From Coptis chinensis (Eukaryota; Streptophyta; Magnoliopsida; Ranunculales; Ranunculaceae), in NCBI GenBank assembly GCA_015680905.1, contig CM027377.1, positions 32,822,501 to 32,886,500 of the forward strand: a DNA stretch of 64,000 nucleotides, in the 5' to 3' direction. The translations under genes were made by a program, and so were the position numbers. Positions 47,001 to 58,943 of this stretch are shown here, piece by piece (within the stretch, counting starts at the first letter, position 1; every line of letters starts with the position of its first letter). The notes under the pieces are model-generated. The model saw only the letters and a program-made list of their open reading frames with translations, was not told the origin of the DNA and made no database searches.

Positions 47001-47076
47001 CTGCCAACAATATTATAGAGCGACAACACGTGTTACAGCTGCCAACAATATTATAGAGCGACAACACGTGTTACAG
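47001..47076. repeat. 38-bp tandem duplication at the exon acceptor
   Basis: CTGCCAACAATATTATAGAG plus CGACAACACGTGTTACAG occurs twice (47001 and 47039). Each copy creates a TTGGCAG acceptor on the minus strand, so two candidate 3' splice sites stand in tandem next to the PINc exon. Confidence 0.85.
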
Positions 47077-47084
47077 CTACTCAA

Positions 47085-47790
47085 TAAATCCATGTTCCAA
47101 TCCACGTCATCGCAGTCAAATCTAATATCCATACATGGCGGCGTAGCAGTAATCCCTCCGCCATCTTTGTTCATTAAAATTGGGAAATTGAACATTGCCT
47201 CCTCATCCCAAAACGCGTTCTAGAGTATTACGGTAGTTTTGGACACTTCTAATGCGGGTAACCGGACATATGTGGTAGAATTAGATGGCGTCGATCAAGA
47301 CGGAGATGCGGCACGAAGTAGATGAGGATGTCGTGGCAGAACCAAATGATTGAGCAGCCTTTAACGCTGCGGATTGTATATCTTTTGCCGAAGAGGACAT
47401 CGGACCAATGCCGCAACATCATAAGCTCTAGCGGCCATTTCAGGTGTAATAAATGTCCCAAGCCAAATTCTAGACTTCTTATTCGCTCGCGAACTTCACA
47501 CACCCATTTAGATCCATTTCTCTGCCTCACTCCTCTGTAAATAGGGTGTCGTGTTTCTTTAAACTTCTTTCGCCCTGCTCTTCTCCCGCGAACTTCACAC
47601 ACCCATTTAGATCCATTTCTCTGCCTCACTCCTCTGTAAATAGGGTGTCGTGTTTCTTTAAACTTCTTTCGCCCTGCTCTTCTCTTGTGACTTTGAATAG
47701 TATGGAAAAACACTGAATCGTTTGTGAGACATATTGTTCGGTTGTAGATGAAGAAGATGAAGTTGGAGAAGAATCATATTGAAAATCCAT
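47085..47790 (-). pseudogene. Captured DREB1/CBF (AP2/ERF) gene with internal duplication
   Basis: It starts at ATG 47790 ([20 protein letters not shown]), then after a frameshift the CBF signature [14 protein letters not shown] and the AP2 domain [18 protein letters not shown] further shift gives [23 protein letters not shown], then [17 protein letters not shown] and a stop at 47283. Past the stop FWDEEAMFNFPILMNKDGGG and DDVDWNMDL match the acidic C-terminus of CBFs. These factors bind DRE/CRT promoter sites in cold response. A 99-bp in-frame tandem duplication repeats the signature and the first half of the AP2 domain. Nearly the whole intron-less gene is present but broken. Confidence 0.85.
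47489..47686. repeat. 99-bp tandem duplication (33 codons) within DREB1 fragment
   Basis: Units 47489-47587 and 47588-47686 are almost identical and keep the reading frame. Each encodes one CBF signature plus the first AP2 beta-strands. Confidence 0.9.
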
Positions 47791-47802
47791 TGTTTCTTAC
47801 CA

Positions 47803-48775
<973 letters not shown>

Positions 48776-49240
48776 ATTACCTGTTGACCTTTCACTTTCA
48801 GAGAATGTTTCCAGACAATCCGAAACTTGCATTAAGTGACAAATAAATACTCTCGCATCCATGTTATATGCACAAACACGATCATCTACCTTGTTGATCT
48901 CTGCATTAATCTTCAAATAGCGAACACTGTCCGGGTTCAAGTCGTTTGCATAAACTATACATCTCTTTTGTGCTGCTAGAATAACAAAAGGGCTAATACC
49001 GGAAAACATGCCACAGATGATATCTCCATCCTGGAATAGAGAAATCAGCCATATGTGCTCGTGTTCCAATCTTGAGTTCCAATAGACCAAGCCATAGTCA
49101 AGCTTGAATGTCGCTCCATACTGCTTGACTTTCGTAACCATATCATCAATTCCTGCTAGAACTTCAAATTTGGGTACTCGAAACTCGTTTGAAATTGATC
49201 CAACTTTGTTAACAACAGTTTTAATTCTTGGCTGGTTTTT
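48776..49240 (-). pseudogene. Captured tRNA (guanine-N1) methyltransferase TRM5 fragment
   Basis: After an acceptor-like TTTTCAG near 49241 the minus reading is [40 protein letters not shown] and [18 protein letters not shown], then [20 protein letters not shown] and [20 protein letters not shown]. These are the class-I SAM-binding motifs of TRM5, which makes m1G37 in tRNA. It is open for 186 codons and runs in frame straight into GH31 exon 1 ([10 protein letters not shown]) at about 48775. It is one of the longest undamaged frames in the mosaic. Confidence 0.85.
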
Positions 49241-49741
49241 CTGAAAAATAAATAAAAAATAGAAAGTAAAAAATCATGAAATCCTGCAACTCAAAGTCAA
49301 AAGGTTTTCAGAATTAATAGAAATCAATGACAAATAAAATCCAATCAGTAGTTTCCTTTTGATTAGTCCAGAAGCATAAGTAAAAATCCCCACCCTCATT
49401 CCATACAGGATAAATGAGGGAAAATATGATCCGATAACCACGCCGAGCCAAAACTCGTGAAGAAATATGGCGTAATACAATACATCCCAATAATATGCTG
49501 CAAAAGCATACAATTCATAACACCAAAACATACATAAGGCCTGAGGCCAACACTGGCTTATAGTCAAGCCGGTCGTGGTTGTCAACTCCTGTATCCTGTT
49601 GTGTATAGTCGTATAGTTTCTCAACTTTAATGCCTTGAGTATTGTAGTTTGTAATATATAATATAAGTTTGCATGTATGACTCAATAGGCCAATGCATTA
49701 AATGCATCATATAACAGATAATAAATAACTCATTCACTTAC
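49241..49741 (-). other. Intron-like spacer
   Basis: Between the PINc exon donor (GTAAGTG at 49741) and the TRM5 acceptor (near 49241) there is only AT-rich sequence with a broken 116-codon minus frame (49274-49624) that I do not recognise. Confidence 0.4.
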
Positions 49742-50590
49742 CCATCCTAGGAACAATAAGCTGGGTGCCCTTTAGGCCTTGTAGTAGCCGCAGAGACCTT
49801 CTGGACTCTTTGTTCAAAAGACAATTTGTGTCCACCACCATGTACCACATCCTATTTCTCTCTAAATGACTGGTTCTGCAAAACGTAAGCAAACAATTCA
49901 AGCTGTATATAGCATAATAAACATAAAGACATACCAACTCATGTATGGAAATTGACTTTGGCCGAAGATATGGAGCGATGATCTCATTTGTTTGGTCATT
50001 ATCGACCGAGATCTTCGCTTCTAGTAGCCTTAAGACTGAAGCTTCGATATGCTATCGCTCATGGTGTTGACAAAACAGAGGTTGAAATGGTACCCCTTCC
50101 CCTCTTCTTTTTGCTCAAAATTACATCCGCTTCGTCAGAATCGACTTCCGGATAGAGGTTTCTTCAATCTAGAATCACTCAGGACTATCGGTGTCAGATT
50201 CTCCTTTGTCAAAAATGCCGACATGCCGTTCTCTTCTTGATTTCCATTTGAAGATAATGATCCACATGATTTCTGAAGCTCAATGCCTACTCTCCTCCCT
50301 TTCTTCACTAATTTCGATCCAAGTCCTGATTTAGGTGTGAAATTCTCCTTATATGGGGTGAAATCTCCATTAGAAGATAATGATCCATAAGACTTCTGAA
50401 GCTCAGTATCTTCTCTCTTCTCCCCTCTTCATTGAAGTGAAATTCTCTTTGTGTTTTATGAGGATTAAGTAGTTTGAGGCTGATGAGAACGATTTTCGGT
50501 GAAGGTTTTTGTTTTTGAGGATTAAGTAGTTTGAGGGTTTTTTTTTTTTTAATCATTTTTTGTGTTTTAATGTTCCGTAGATATATCACG
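49742..50590 (-). pseudogene. PS1-like FHA/PINc gene, upstream exons
   Basis: Exon at 49875-49742: NRMWYMVVDTNCLLNKESRR then LRLLQGLKGTQLIVPRM, the start of the PINc domain with its conserved VVDTN Asp. It is bounded by TTTTGCAG and GTAAGTG. Upstream exon (about 50590-49935): repeats of KENLTPIVLSDSRLKKPLSG type, then DNDQTNEIIAPYLRPKSISI, ending at a GTATGTC donor. The 59-bp intron between them is short for a plant. A few stops and shifts occur near 50010-50130. The gene's next exon lies 2.74 kb away at 47000, with TRM5, GH31 and DREB1 pieces in between. Confidence 0.65.
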
Positions 50591-50600
50591 AATCATAATT

Positions 50601-51506
50601 TTGATTGGCGTGTAATTGTTTTCTTATTATTTTATGGATCTCGAAAACATATAACCAATCTCGAGCAAATCTAACGTCTGGTGTACTTTTTAGTAGGGAC
50701 TGACTCACAAAAAATCAAAATACTGTCCTAAATTTTAATTAATTTTGGGTACCTACTTAAAAATTGTGCTGACGTGGCCTCCTGAAATCGCAGATGAGCA
50801 TTTTCGGCCACTGTACAATAATGGTTTTAGATTCCACAATCTGATGGAAATTATAACAAGAACGATCTGAATTACTAAAAGAGATAAAAGATATTTATTC
50901 GAGCCGGGCTATCCCAGGATTCCTACGGACATCCTCATATGGACGGGCTTGTAGGGCCATTAGATTGTTAGGTTGATTCGAATCTCAATAACTCAATCAT
51001 TTGAACTCGGATTTGTCATAGAATGAATTTATGAATCTTTGACAAGTCTTCTTATAAGTGTTTATTCCTCTGGGTGTAAATGTGTTTAATCTTAGTAGTA
51101 TCGGTTTGGCTAGGAGAATCATAAGCTTTTTTACAACAAGAACATATTGGGATAGCCGGGCTCTATTTATATTCAATATCATAAACTTCCCACGATACAA
51201 AAAACGAGAACTTGATAGTATTGTGATTATGAATAATGTAGTAGATTTGGAGTCCCATTCACTTGTTTTTGTAGGTAAGCTATTTCAAATAGTGTGAAAT
51301 AATTATCTTGTCCAACTACAAAAAGAATCCGTGTCGACTTCCAGTGATTGAGTAAGAAAGATTAATTACGTGGCTAATAAAAACTAATTATCAATTTGTT
51401 GGGTCAACTTTCGTTCTTTGTGTAAGATGCCCGCAGGCTGCAGACAAAACAGAACTGCAAAAAGCCTTTACAATATAATATTTTTCTGGCATAAAGTAAT
51501 TCAAAT
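50601..51506. other. No gene recognised
   Basis: AT-rich sequence with frames of fewer than 80 codons. It likely contains or borders the unseen Helitron 5' end. A candidate TCAGTCCCTACTAAAAAG (minus, near 50704) begins with TC but is not preceded by A. Confidence 0.4.
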
Positions 51507-51889
51507 CAAGGCCCAAAATATCGATATCGATCAATATATCGGTGTACCCAAAAACCGATATATATCGGATATATCGGATATTTTGGATATATCCATTTTT
51601 TTGGTAACCAGTCCAAACTATTTAAAATATCGGAAATATCGGATATATCGGAAATATAATATCGGAAATATCGGATATATATTGGAAATATCGGATTTAT
51701 ATTTTAAAATGGTCAAAAAGTCAACCGATATATATCGATTATATCGAAATATCGATTATATTAGTTATATAAAAGTTTCATATCTGGTTCATATATATAA
51801 AAAAAAAAGAGTTCTATATTTGGATATATGTCGGAAATATTGTATTACAAAATGATATATATAGTGTGATAACGATATTTTGGTCCATG
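51507..51889. mobile_element. 383-bp MITE with ATATCGG internal repeats
   Basis: The left end CAAGGCCCAAAATATCG and the reverse-complemented right end CATGGACCAAAATATCG agree at 15 of 17 positions. Both sides are flanked by a perfect 8-bp duplication ATTCAAAT (51499-51506, 51890-51897). The interior is filled by variations of CGATATATCGGATATATCGG. It encodes nothing credible. An 8-bp duplication points to a hAT-type transposase as the mobiliser, though a 9-bp MULE-type reading is not fully excluded. Confidence 0.85.
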
Positions 51890-51897
51890 ATTCAAAT

Positions 51898-53166
51898 TGG
51901 TGGTGACTATGTCTAAGAACTCTGTCCTATTTGGCTATTTCTATTAAGTTCTAATTAGTTAAAAGTAAGATCTGGTTCAATAACTAAACAATGAATTTTA
52001 GATTTCGTGTTTTATTCCACAAGTGTGAAACTGTGAATAACTTCAAAAATCGGACCCCACTTTATGGGGCCACATGTTTTATTCCACAATCAGACATCCA
52101 ACCCCTTTTGGGGCCACATAGATTCTCATATATGACCTTTAGTGATTATGTAAATTGTCTATGTAGTCCCTTAAATTAAAAACCAAAAAATATTCAAAAT
52201 TAAAGTGTAATCACCCATTTAATCTATAGGAATTGAAATTCTCATTGTACCCCTACATGACACCTCACTTCCATGCATTAAATGCATGGGAGAGATTTCC
52301 TAGTTCTGACTTCGGATTTAACCTAGTATTCGAAAATTTCAACCTAGTATCTAGTTTGTTCTTCTCTAGTTCTTCTCAATTACTATTTGCACGCATCCCA
52401 ATGGCAACTTATCTTCTTCCTCAAAAGTGCACAAAGTTTTCCTCCAACCAGATCTTTTGGATTTGAAGCTTGTTCACAAGGTGTGCTTTAAATTCCGAAA
52501 TTCTAATTCTATTATTCTTTATTCTTTGTGAGTCATAGCCTCATTAATGAGGTATTGGGTCATTAATGTGGCTCATTAATCTCAAGTTATAACTACCTGT
52601 CCTCCACTTTACTCATTCTCTCTCTAGCATTATAAGCTTGTGTTAGTCATTCATGGCACAAACTATGTTAGTCATTCATGGCACGAACTTATACTCTGAA
52701 GACACTTTAGTGGTTCCTCTTCAGAGTAACCTATTGCTTATTTAATTTTTTGAGTGTTTTAGAAGTAAAGATCCAAACTTTAACTCAAGTTTCCACATTG
52801 GAGTTGTTTTAACTTTAAAAGTTTACATTAGCTCTATATAACCTTCCGAAGACACTGATGCTGTAGTTCTGTACATATGATGCTCTAGGGCTCAACATTT
52901 CTCCTAATGTTGTGCTCGTCATGAGTATTGCACTCAATCGGCAATGGTAGTGAACTAATACCATGGATTTTCTAAATATCTATTTTAGTTCTGATGTTGT
53001 AACAAACAGTAGCATCTGCTACTAGGGATTGAGATTAGGTAGGAAGGCACATTCAGTTTGGATACAACCATCTCAATGTATACCTAAGTAGATGGTTTAT
53101 GTCCATGCCATTCCACACATCTCCGTTGATTTTTGCAGTTCTACTCGGACCTACTATTAGGACTCG
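51898..53166. other. No gene recognised
   Basis: Contains a short direct repeat (TTAGTCATTCATGGCAC at about 52633 and 52667) and two copies of GGGGCCACAT in near-identical context. The longest frame is 77 codons with no domain. Confidence 0.5.
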
Positions 53167-54119
53167 TGTAATGCCCGTATTTAAAATATGTATTTATTTA
53201 TTAATTTATTTATTTATTTAAAATTGGTTGGATTGGATTTGGGATATGTGAGCATGATTTCTGGGCTCGAGTATGTGTTGGGCTTAGGTTTCAAACCCAG
53301 ATATATATTCAGATTTTTCCAAAGAATAGGGTTTTTTTAGATAAAAATATAAAATAAAAATGGAGGCGGCTCGATTTCTAGAGAGTTGGAGCGCAACGAT
53401 TCGGACTCTGAGGGATTCGTGGAGCTTTTAGTTAATGTGAGTAGTTTAGTTTTTCTTTTTTCCTTTTCTCGTCTATAGCCTATACAGTTTATACTGAGAT
53501 AACAGTTTTACGGGAGTACAATGTTTCTGTTATTTTTCCTGCTCTTCCTTGTCCGTGATTATTCTGCTTTTTATTGGTAAAATCGGTTATATTATTAGAC
53601 TGTTGGAACTCGGAAGAGTTCGGTAATGGTGGCGCAAGCCCAGAGAACAGAGAAATCGTCTCTGTATACTGTTGGAACTTTTATTTTGGTATTATTTGTT
53701 GGTTGATGTCGGGGGTTAAGAGTTTGACGGTTGGGTTGTTGTGTATGGAGAATTGGTGCTGTGAAGGTTGAGGGAGGCGTTAATGGCATCGAACGCCATT
53801 GGTGAGCAGTGAGGGTTTTTGGGTTTGAGTATATCCTTTTAGTTTTGGTTGAGTATTGGAAGGGATTGTTGGTGATGGGGTAGTGTAGGGTGTGTGTGTG
53901 GGCTGTTAATGGTGCTATTGAAGCTCCGGAGGTGCGTTAATGGCGGTCGGGGGTTGAGTTTGAAGGTAAAGGGAATCGGGTTTTGATGGTATCGGTAGAT
54001 GGGGTTTTTTCATGAGGTTAAAACCGTTGGGATGAGGGTGGCTGACGAGTGGTGGCTGGTGGTGGCCGGAATTCGCAGAGGAGAGGCTGCTGGCTCTGGA
54101 GGTGAGGGAGACGAACTGT

Positions 54120-54530
54120 TCCCTTAGCTGGGCTTGGGCCTAAACCTTTGTTTGGTTGGGCCAAAACTCTATTTTTATGTTGGGCCGGTTCTATTTCTTG
54201 TTGGGGCCAGTTCTGATTTCCGTTTTTGGGCCTAAACACTAGCTAGTGGTTGGGCCGGATTAATCTTAAGTTTTGGATTAGTTTAGTTTGTTTTGGGCCA
54301 GTTCTATTTGTTTTGTTTGGGCCAATTTGGTTTAAAGTTTTTGGGTCGGTTTAGTTAAGTTGTTTGGGCCAAAACTAATTAGTTTTCTTTGGGCCGGTTT
54401 CTAATTTTATGTGGGTTGGTCCTTATATCCCCAATTGGGTCAGGTTGAATAAATAAGTTGGTTTTAGACTTTTGGGCTCGGGCCGAAACTAACTAGTGTT
54501 TTCTTTGGGCCAGTTTCTATTTTGTTTGGG
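54120..54530 (+). repeat. Cluster of TGGGCC boxes inside solo LTR 2
   Basis: At least ten copies of TTGGGCC(A/G) occur in about 400 bp, in loosely repeated units such as TTTGGGCCAGTTCTATTTG. TGGGCC/GGCCCA is the 'site II' element bound by TCP factors in plant promoters. It could be an enhancer-like block of the LTR, or simply a degenerate minisatellite. Confidence 0.7.
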
Positions 54531-54959
54531 ATATGTCTATCCATATAAATTAAAATAGATCCAATGGGGTCTTTAAATATCTAGACTTTTGGGTTTTGGT
54601 TTCGGGCTTTGATTGTGGACTTTTGACTATGGTATTGTGCTACGTTTTATGTTGTAAATTGTATGGACAAATCAAATGCTAAAATGTTGTGGAAGCTTGT
54701 ATAAATTTGGTTGTCATTATCTAAGAAAAATTTGACATTGATATTGTGTATTTTTGACATGTGACGAGATAGAAATTTTAGGAGACCTAATATTCCTAAA
54801 ACGATATAAAAATGTTATGCGGTACGTTCGGATAAATGGGGACATTATGTGGTATGTGGAAATTGTTTTTATGTTAAATGATATCATATGATAGGATATC
54901 TATTAAATGCAATACCTTTGAGAAATTGATATAAACGCTCCATTATTATATATGTGAGA

Positions 54960-55145
54960 TACTACTGTAAGGTAGTATAGTATTTGGGGATATTTCCCAC
55001 GAGATTGTGGCTTAGTGCAATAATATATTGGCACGTGAAAGAATGAAAGTTGTTATGAGATGTATTGAGATATTTCTAAATATGGTGGCTTAGTGCAATA
55101 ATTAATTTGCATGCACGTGATAGAGTGAAATGGTTATGAGATACT
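54960..55145 (+). repeat. Imperfect tandem repeat in solo LTR 2
   Basis: GTGGCTTAGTGCAATAAT followed by a CACGTGA(A/T)AGA(A/G)TGAAA segment occurs at about 55008 and 55085. Confidence 0.7.
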
Positions 55146-55744
55146 AATGTATGACGCTTGAATAAATTACGTAACGAAAATCCTATAACCTAGCTACCAC
55201 AACTCATGTGATTTGGCCTTTGTGATAGGCGTATGTGATATGATTGGCCCTTCGGGCGTTTTAGTGAATCTGAATGGCCTTTCTGGCGTAGCCGAATAGT
55301 GGCTTGATTATTCCGTTTGCAAAATTAGAATGAGACGCGCGATATTTTATGCTGAATAGTGGCAGTACTCACATAATCGCTTTCGTGTGAGGGTTACCTG
55401 GTATGCGATATCCCGCTTAGGGTAGCTACGCACGGAGTGGTTCATTATGTGAGGGGAGGCATGTGGATGTACATGTTCGGCGTTGGGTAGTGATTGTGGT
55501 AGTCAGGGAAACTAGGTAAGACATAGATACAACGTGATTTTAGGGACACGCAAAGAAAGCCTTAAAGAATATAATTATGGTAATAGGTTGGTTAATGATA
55601 TATCTTTAAAGATATGATTATATATAGTTTTGCAGAAGGGTGGGTCAAACTAATTACTTGTGTAGAGACGACCCACTCTGTAATTGAGCATGAAATGCGG
55701 TAAGTATAGAATATGCTTGGCTGGTTATTAGTTTAGTTAAAACC

Positions 55745-55965
55745 TAAGGCGCCTCGGTGGAGGAATTATGACTTAGTATTATTGTTGGGAAGCTAAGGCA
55801 CCTCATTAGAGGAACTACATGTCTTATCTATTATGCCTATGGTTTGTTGTGTGGTTAGTGGGAAGTTAAGGCGCCTCAGTGGAGGAACTACCTGCCTTAT
55901 TGTAGTTAAGAATATCGTATTAGTTGTTGGAAGTTAAGGCGCCTCGGTGGAGGAACTAACTGCCT
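55745..55965 (+). repeat. Four imperfect repeats of TAAGGCGCCTCGGTGGAGGA
   Basis: Copies start at about 55745, 55794, 55867 and 55935, each followed by ACTA-x-TGCCTTAT. Spacing is irregular (about 50-73 bp). Confidence 0.8.
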
Positions 55966-56574
55966 TATGGATTGTGTATGCATATGTATAAGTATATGTT
56001 GTATTTTAGAGCTACTCACACCAGCATTTTTATAATGCTGACCCGATTTGCATGTTTACTTATCGGGTGTGTTCATTAAATGAACATAGTTGATAAGTCT
56101 TGACAGGTTTAGTGTTGAGGAAGGTTGGTTGCTGCTTGTGGTTTGCATTAGCGTCGCATTCAGGATATGTTTTGTTTTCCCTTAAGGTGTAATAGTTTTT
56201 AGTTGAGACAAATGTTGTTTTGTATTTTCAGTTGTAATCATAATTAAAGAGGGTGGAAAGGAGATTTGTAATTTAATCATATTTGCGAGTTTTTGGTAAT
56301 GAAGAGGACTTTTGTTTATCTTAAATTTTTATTGGCTTTTAATTATCCGCGTATTTAAACTGATTATGGGTTTTTGGGAGTGGAGAGTGCATCACACCTC
56401 GAAAATCGAAGAGTCGGGAACAAATATTGTTTTTCCAAATTCTGTCGAAATTCGGGGTGTGACAACTCTTCTCTATATAACAGTTATACACCACTATACT
56501 AGACTTCGAGAAACATTATCTATGTGTTGAACAATAAGATAAATCATGTTTGATTGGCTTTAGCAGTGACTAAA

Positions 56575-58272
56575 ATGGGAGCAGACGAGAAAGGGCTTTT
56601 CATATGTAAGTTTGGGGGCAAAGTCAGAACTCTTTAAAGTGGGATCGTGACTTACGTAGGTGGATCAACGAAACTTAGGTGTTGTTGTATGAAGTCAAGT
56701 TTTGGAGAATTCATTGGATTTCTGGAAAAAGTAACGAAGATAAAGCCACTACGATTTAGCTACCTACTCTCTGGACATGTTTGCACAATTGATGAGGAGG
56801 AAGATTACAAGGAGATGATGAATGCACATAGAATGAAAACCTGTGGAGAAGGTAGTGTCTTGATTTTCAGAAAGGAGAATGAAGATTTGATGGAGGAGGA
56901 TGTCCCACTATCATGCTCATCACCTGTTTAGGATAATCGGTTAAAAGAATGTAAGCTTGCAATTTAATTGCGCCTTATTGAACAGATAATTTCCGAACTA
57001 ATATGTCGATTGGGTAAATCACTTTGCAGATATTCTCGAACCATCTGAACTGCTTGAAGCCCAATTGGGCGAACTATCTCAAGTGTCGGACACTGATTTA
57101 GGTGAATCATCCCAATTACCCGTTACGAAAGAAGTTAATGGTAAGTGAGCTTTGGTTGTTATTGGCACTGAAGTATATCTTAATGAGCTCCTAGGCCTTC
57201 TCTTAAGCGGATTATCTGTTAACAAACATGGTGTCGTTGATAGCTTATTTAGTGTCGGTAACAACTTATATATTGTTTTGAACAATTTGTTCATTTATGC
57301 TTAGTACATGGTCGTGGGAAAGACACTAAATAAGTTGTACACAACAGTATATAGTTGCATCACGACACTATATAACAAGTCCGTAAACGGATAATCTGTT
57401 TAAGAGAATTAACAAGTCCGTTAAGACACTTAATAGTTTGCGGTATACTATTGACACGTTTAGGAAACTAACTTGTGCAATGACTAAGTTGTTGTGTAGT
57501 TAGCATTGTGGGAGATGATAGGCTTCAAACTCAGTTTAGAGAAGCATCCCGTGTACTAGATACATATGGGGGTAAGTGCGTTATTGTGACTGTAAAAAAG
57601 TATGTAAAATCGCAATAAACTCGCTGACTGTGATGCTCCCAGATGTTACCGAAGTTTTTAGAGTGCCTGAAGCCTTCCTTGCAGAAGCCACCCAGTACGT
57701 GGCTGACAATTATACTGGAGTAGACGTTGAACCTTCTCAGCCCGTGCCTGAAACAAACTTATCTGAACTTCCCAGACGATGCCATACAACGACCTTCACA
57801 CCTAGCCAAGTTCCGAGTAGTCTGAGGCTAATTATCCCCGATATCCCAACAGACAGAGTTACTATAACTGGTTTCGGTAGTCAGTGTGCTCCCTTAGAAC
57901 TGCACAGTGAGTCTGAAGAGGAAGGTTTGTGTCGGGAGGTCTAGGAGAACGACTCGTGTTAGCTTTACTTCCCTTTTGGAGGAAGTGGTGAGTTGTAGGG
58001 ATAGAGATCTGGGTGGAAGTACATTGAATTGGAACGATACAAATTAGGATGATATTATTGACACGTCTAGTATGTGTGAAGACAGTGCTCCTTCGTTTGG
58101 GGGTGATAGTCTAAGTGATGACCCAATTGATGAGTCTGGTGGGGCTGACCTTGAAAATTATGTTCAAATGACAGGTGGAGATAGAAGTGGAGTTACTGGA
58201 GACATTCTTGGCGCTTTCCTTGAAGCACTAGTATGCAACCCATCCCCAAGGGAACTGATCAAACTTTTCTAA
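56575..58272 (+). pseudogene. MULE-type transposase N-terminal region (PB1-like), broken
   Basis: From ATG 56575 the reading is LFICKFGGKVRTL-stop, then GIVTYVGGSTKLRCC, SSFGEFIGFLEKVTKIKP and DEEEDYKEMMNAHRM. The 'C-(Y/F)GG ... YVGGSTK' pattern is that of PB1-like N-termini of Mutator-family plant transposases. Further exons follow: after TTTGCAG (57029) ILEPSELLEAQLGELSQV, then 57630-57944 (LPDVTEVFRVPEAFLAEATQ) and, in another frame, to 58272 (an acidic Ser-rich stretch). The DDE core and zinc finger are absent. I am fairly confident of a transposon origin, less so of the exact family. Confidence 0.5.
57240..57440. repeat. Repeated GACACTA(A/T)ATAA motifs
   Basis: Copies lie at about 57248 (inverted), 57321, 57363 and 57424. 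CGGAT(T/A)ATCTGTT also recurs. They lie in an intron-like gap of the MULE-type locus. Related motifs are found at 58994, 59523, 61342, 61368 and 61389. Confidence 0.5.
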
Positions 58273-58403
58273 ATTTGATGCGATATCAATATGTGTAACA
58301 CTTACTCCTTTGTGTCCCACCAGGAGAAGAAAAGCCCCAAGGACATACAACCTATTCATCTGAAACACATCCTATAGTTTATTAGGATCTTTCTTAGCCT
58401 CCT

Positions 58404-58943
58404 TTAATTTCTCACTATCATCAGCTCATCTAATGAAACAGAACCTTTGAACGACTTCCTCTTCTTTTCCAAGCAGGGAAAAAACCTTTCCCGCCATTCA
58501 GTTGGTTCTAGCTCATTCATATCGAAATATTCCTCATCCAGATGAGTTGTTGACAGGCCCGTAAGTAGCGTGAAATCCGACTTCTTAAATGTCAATATCT
58601 CATCCTTCAGCCTATATGTCATCTTACAAATCCTCCTTGACAAAACAGCAACAACCAGATTGTCTATGGCGACCATAGGCTCTTCTATGCCCAACAGAAA
58701 ACCAAACGATGATTTACTAAAATCATCAATCTCATCCTAACTGAAATCTGAAAACAGTTTCTTCTGGAGTGTACCCAATGAACTGTGGGTTGTTATCTTC
58801 ACATTATTGGCCCTCGGCTTGGCTTTTCTCCTTTTCTTCTCTCCCATCTGAAGCTTCTGGCCCCCTTGTGCCTTCCCAACTGTGGTGGTTGGTTTCAACT
58901 TATTCTTTGTACCCACCTTCTTCTTTGTAATCCCCTTCTTCAT
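58404..58943 (-). pseudogene. DUF1985-like ORF, convergent to the MULE-type gene
   Basis: The ATG at 58943 starts a Lys/Arg-rich tail (MKKGITKKKVGTKNK); one in-frame TAG near 58738 interrupts it. The reading continues SSFGFLLGIEEPMVAIDNLV, RRICKMTYRLKDEILTFKKS and DFTLLTGLST. This resembles DUF1985, a domain typical of plant transposon-associated ULP1-type proteins. Such proteins accompany MULEs of the Kaonashi (KI) type, which fits the neighbouring MULE-like gene. No ULP1 protease domain is visible. The frame ends at 58404. Confidence 0.5.

Larger units (their letters stand above)
53167..56464 (+). mobile_element. Solo LTR 2 (3298 bp)
   Basis: It starts TGTAATGCCCGTATTT and ends TTCGGGGTGTGACA. 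Flanking 5-mers ACTCG (53162-53166) and ACTCT (56465-56469) agree at 4 of 5. No internal genes. Near the right end ACTCACACCAGCATTTTTAT with the following GCTGACCCG (about 56015-56048) matches the equivalent motif in solo LTR 1, so both belong to the same broad Tekay/Del-like class but are diverged. Confidence 0.7.

Noticed and set aside
47322-47540. Plus-strand frame across the DREB1 region
   Set aside because: It is antisense to clear AP2-domain sequence.
50049-50240. Plus-strand frame of 63 codons
   Set aside because: Antisense to the PS1-like upstream exon.
50690-50720. TCAGTCCCTACT (minus) as the Helitron 5' end
   Set aside because: It begins with TC but is not preceded by A and lacks the usual following pattern; no UGT N-terminal half flanks it.
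51418-51855. 145-codon frame rich in I/Y/S/D
   Set aside because: It is a translation of the ATATCGG repeats in the MITE, not a gene.
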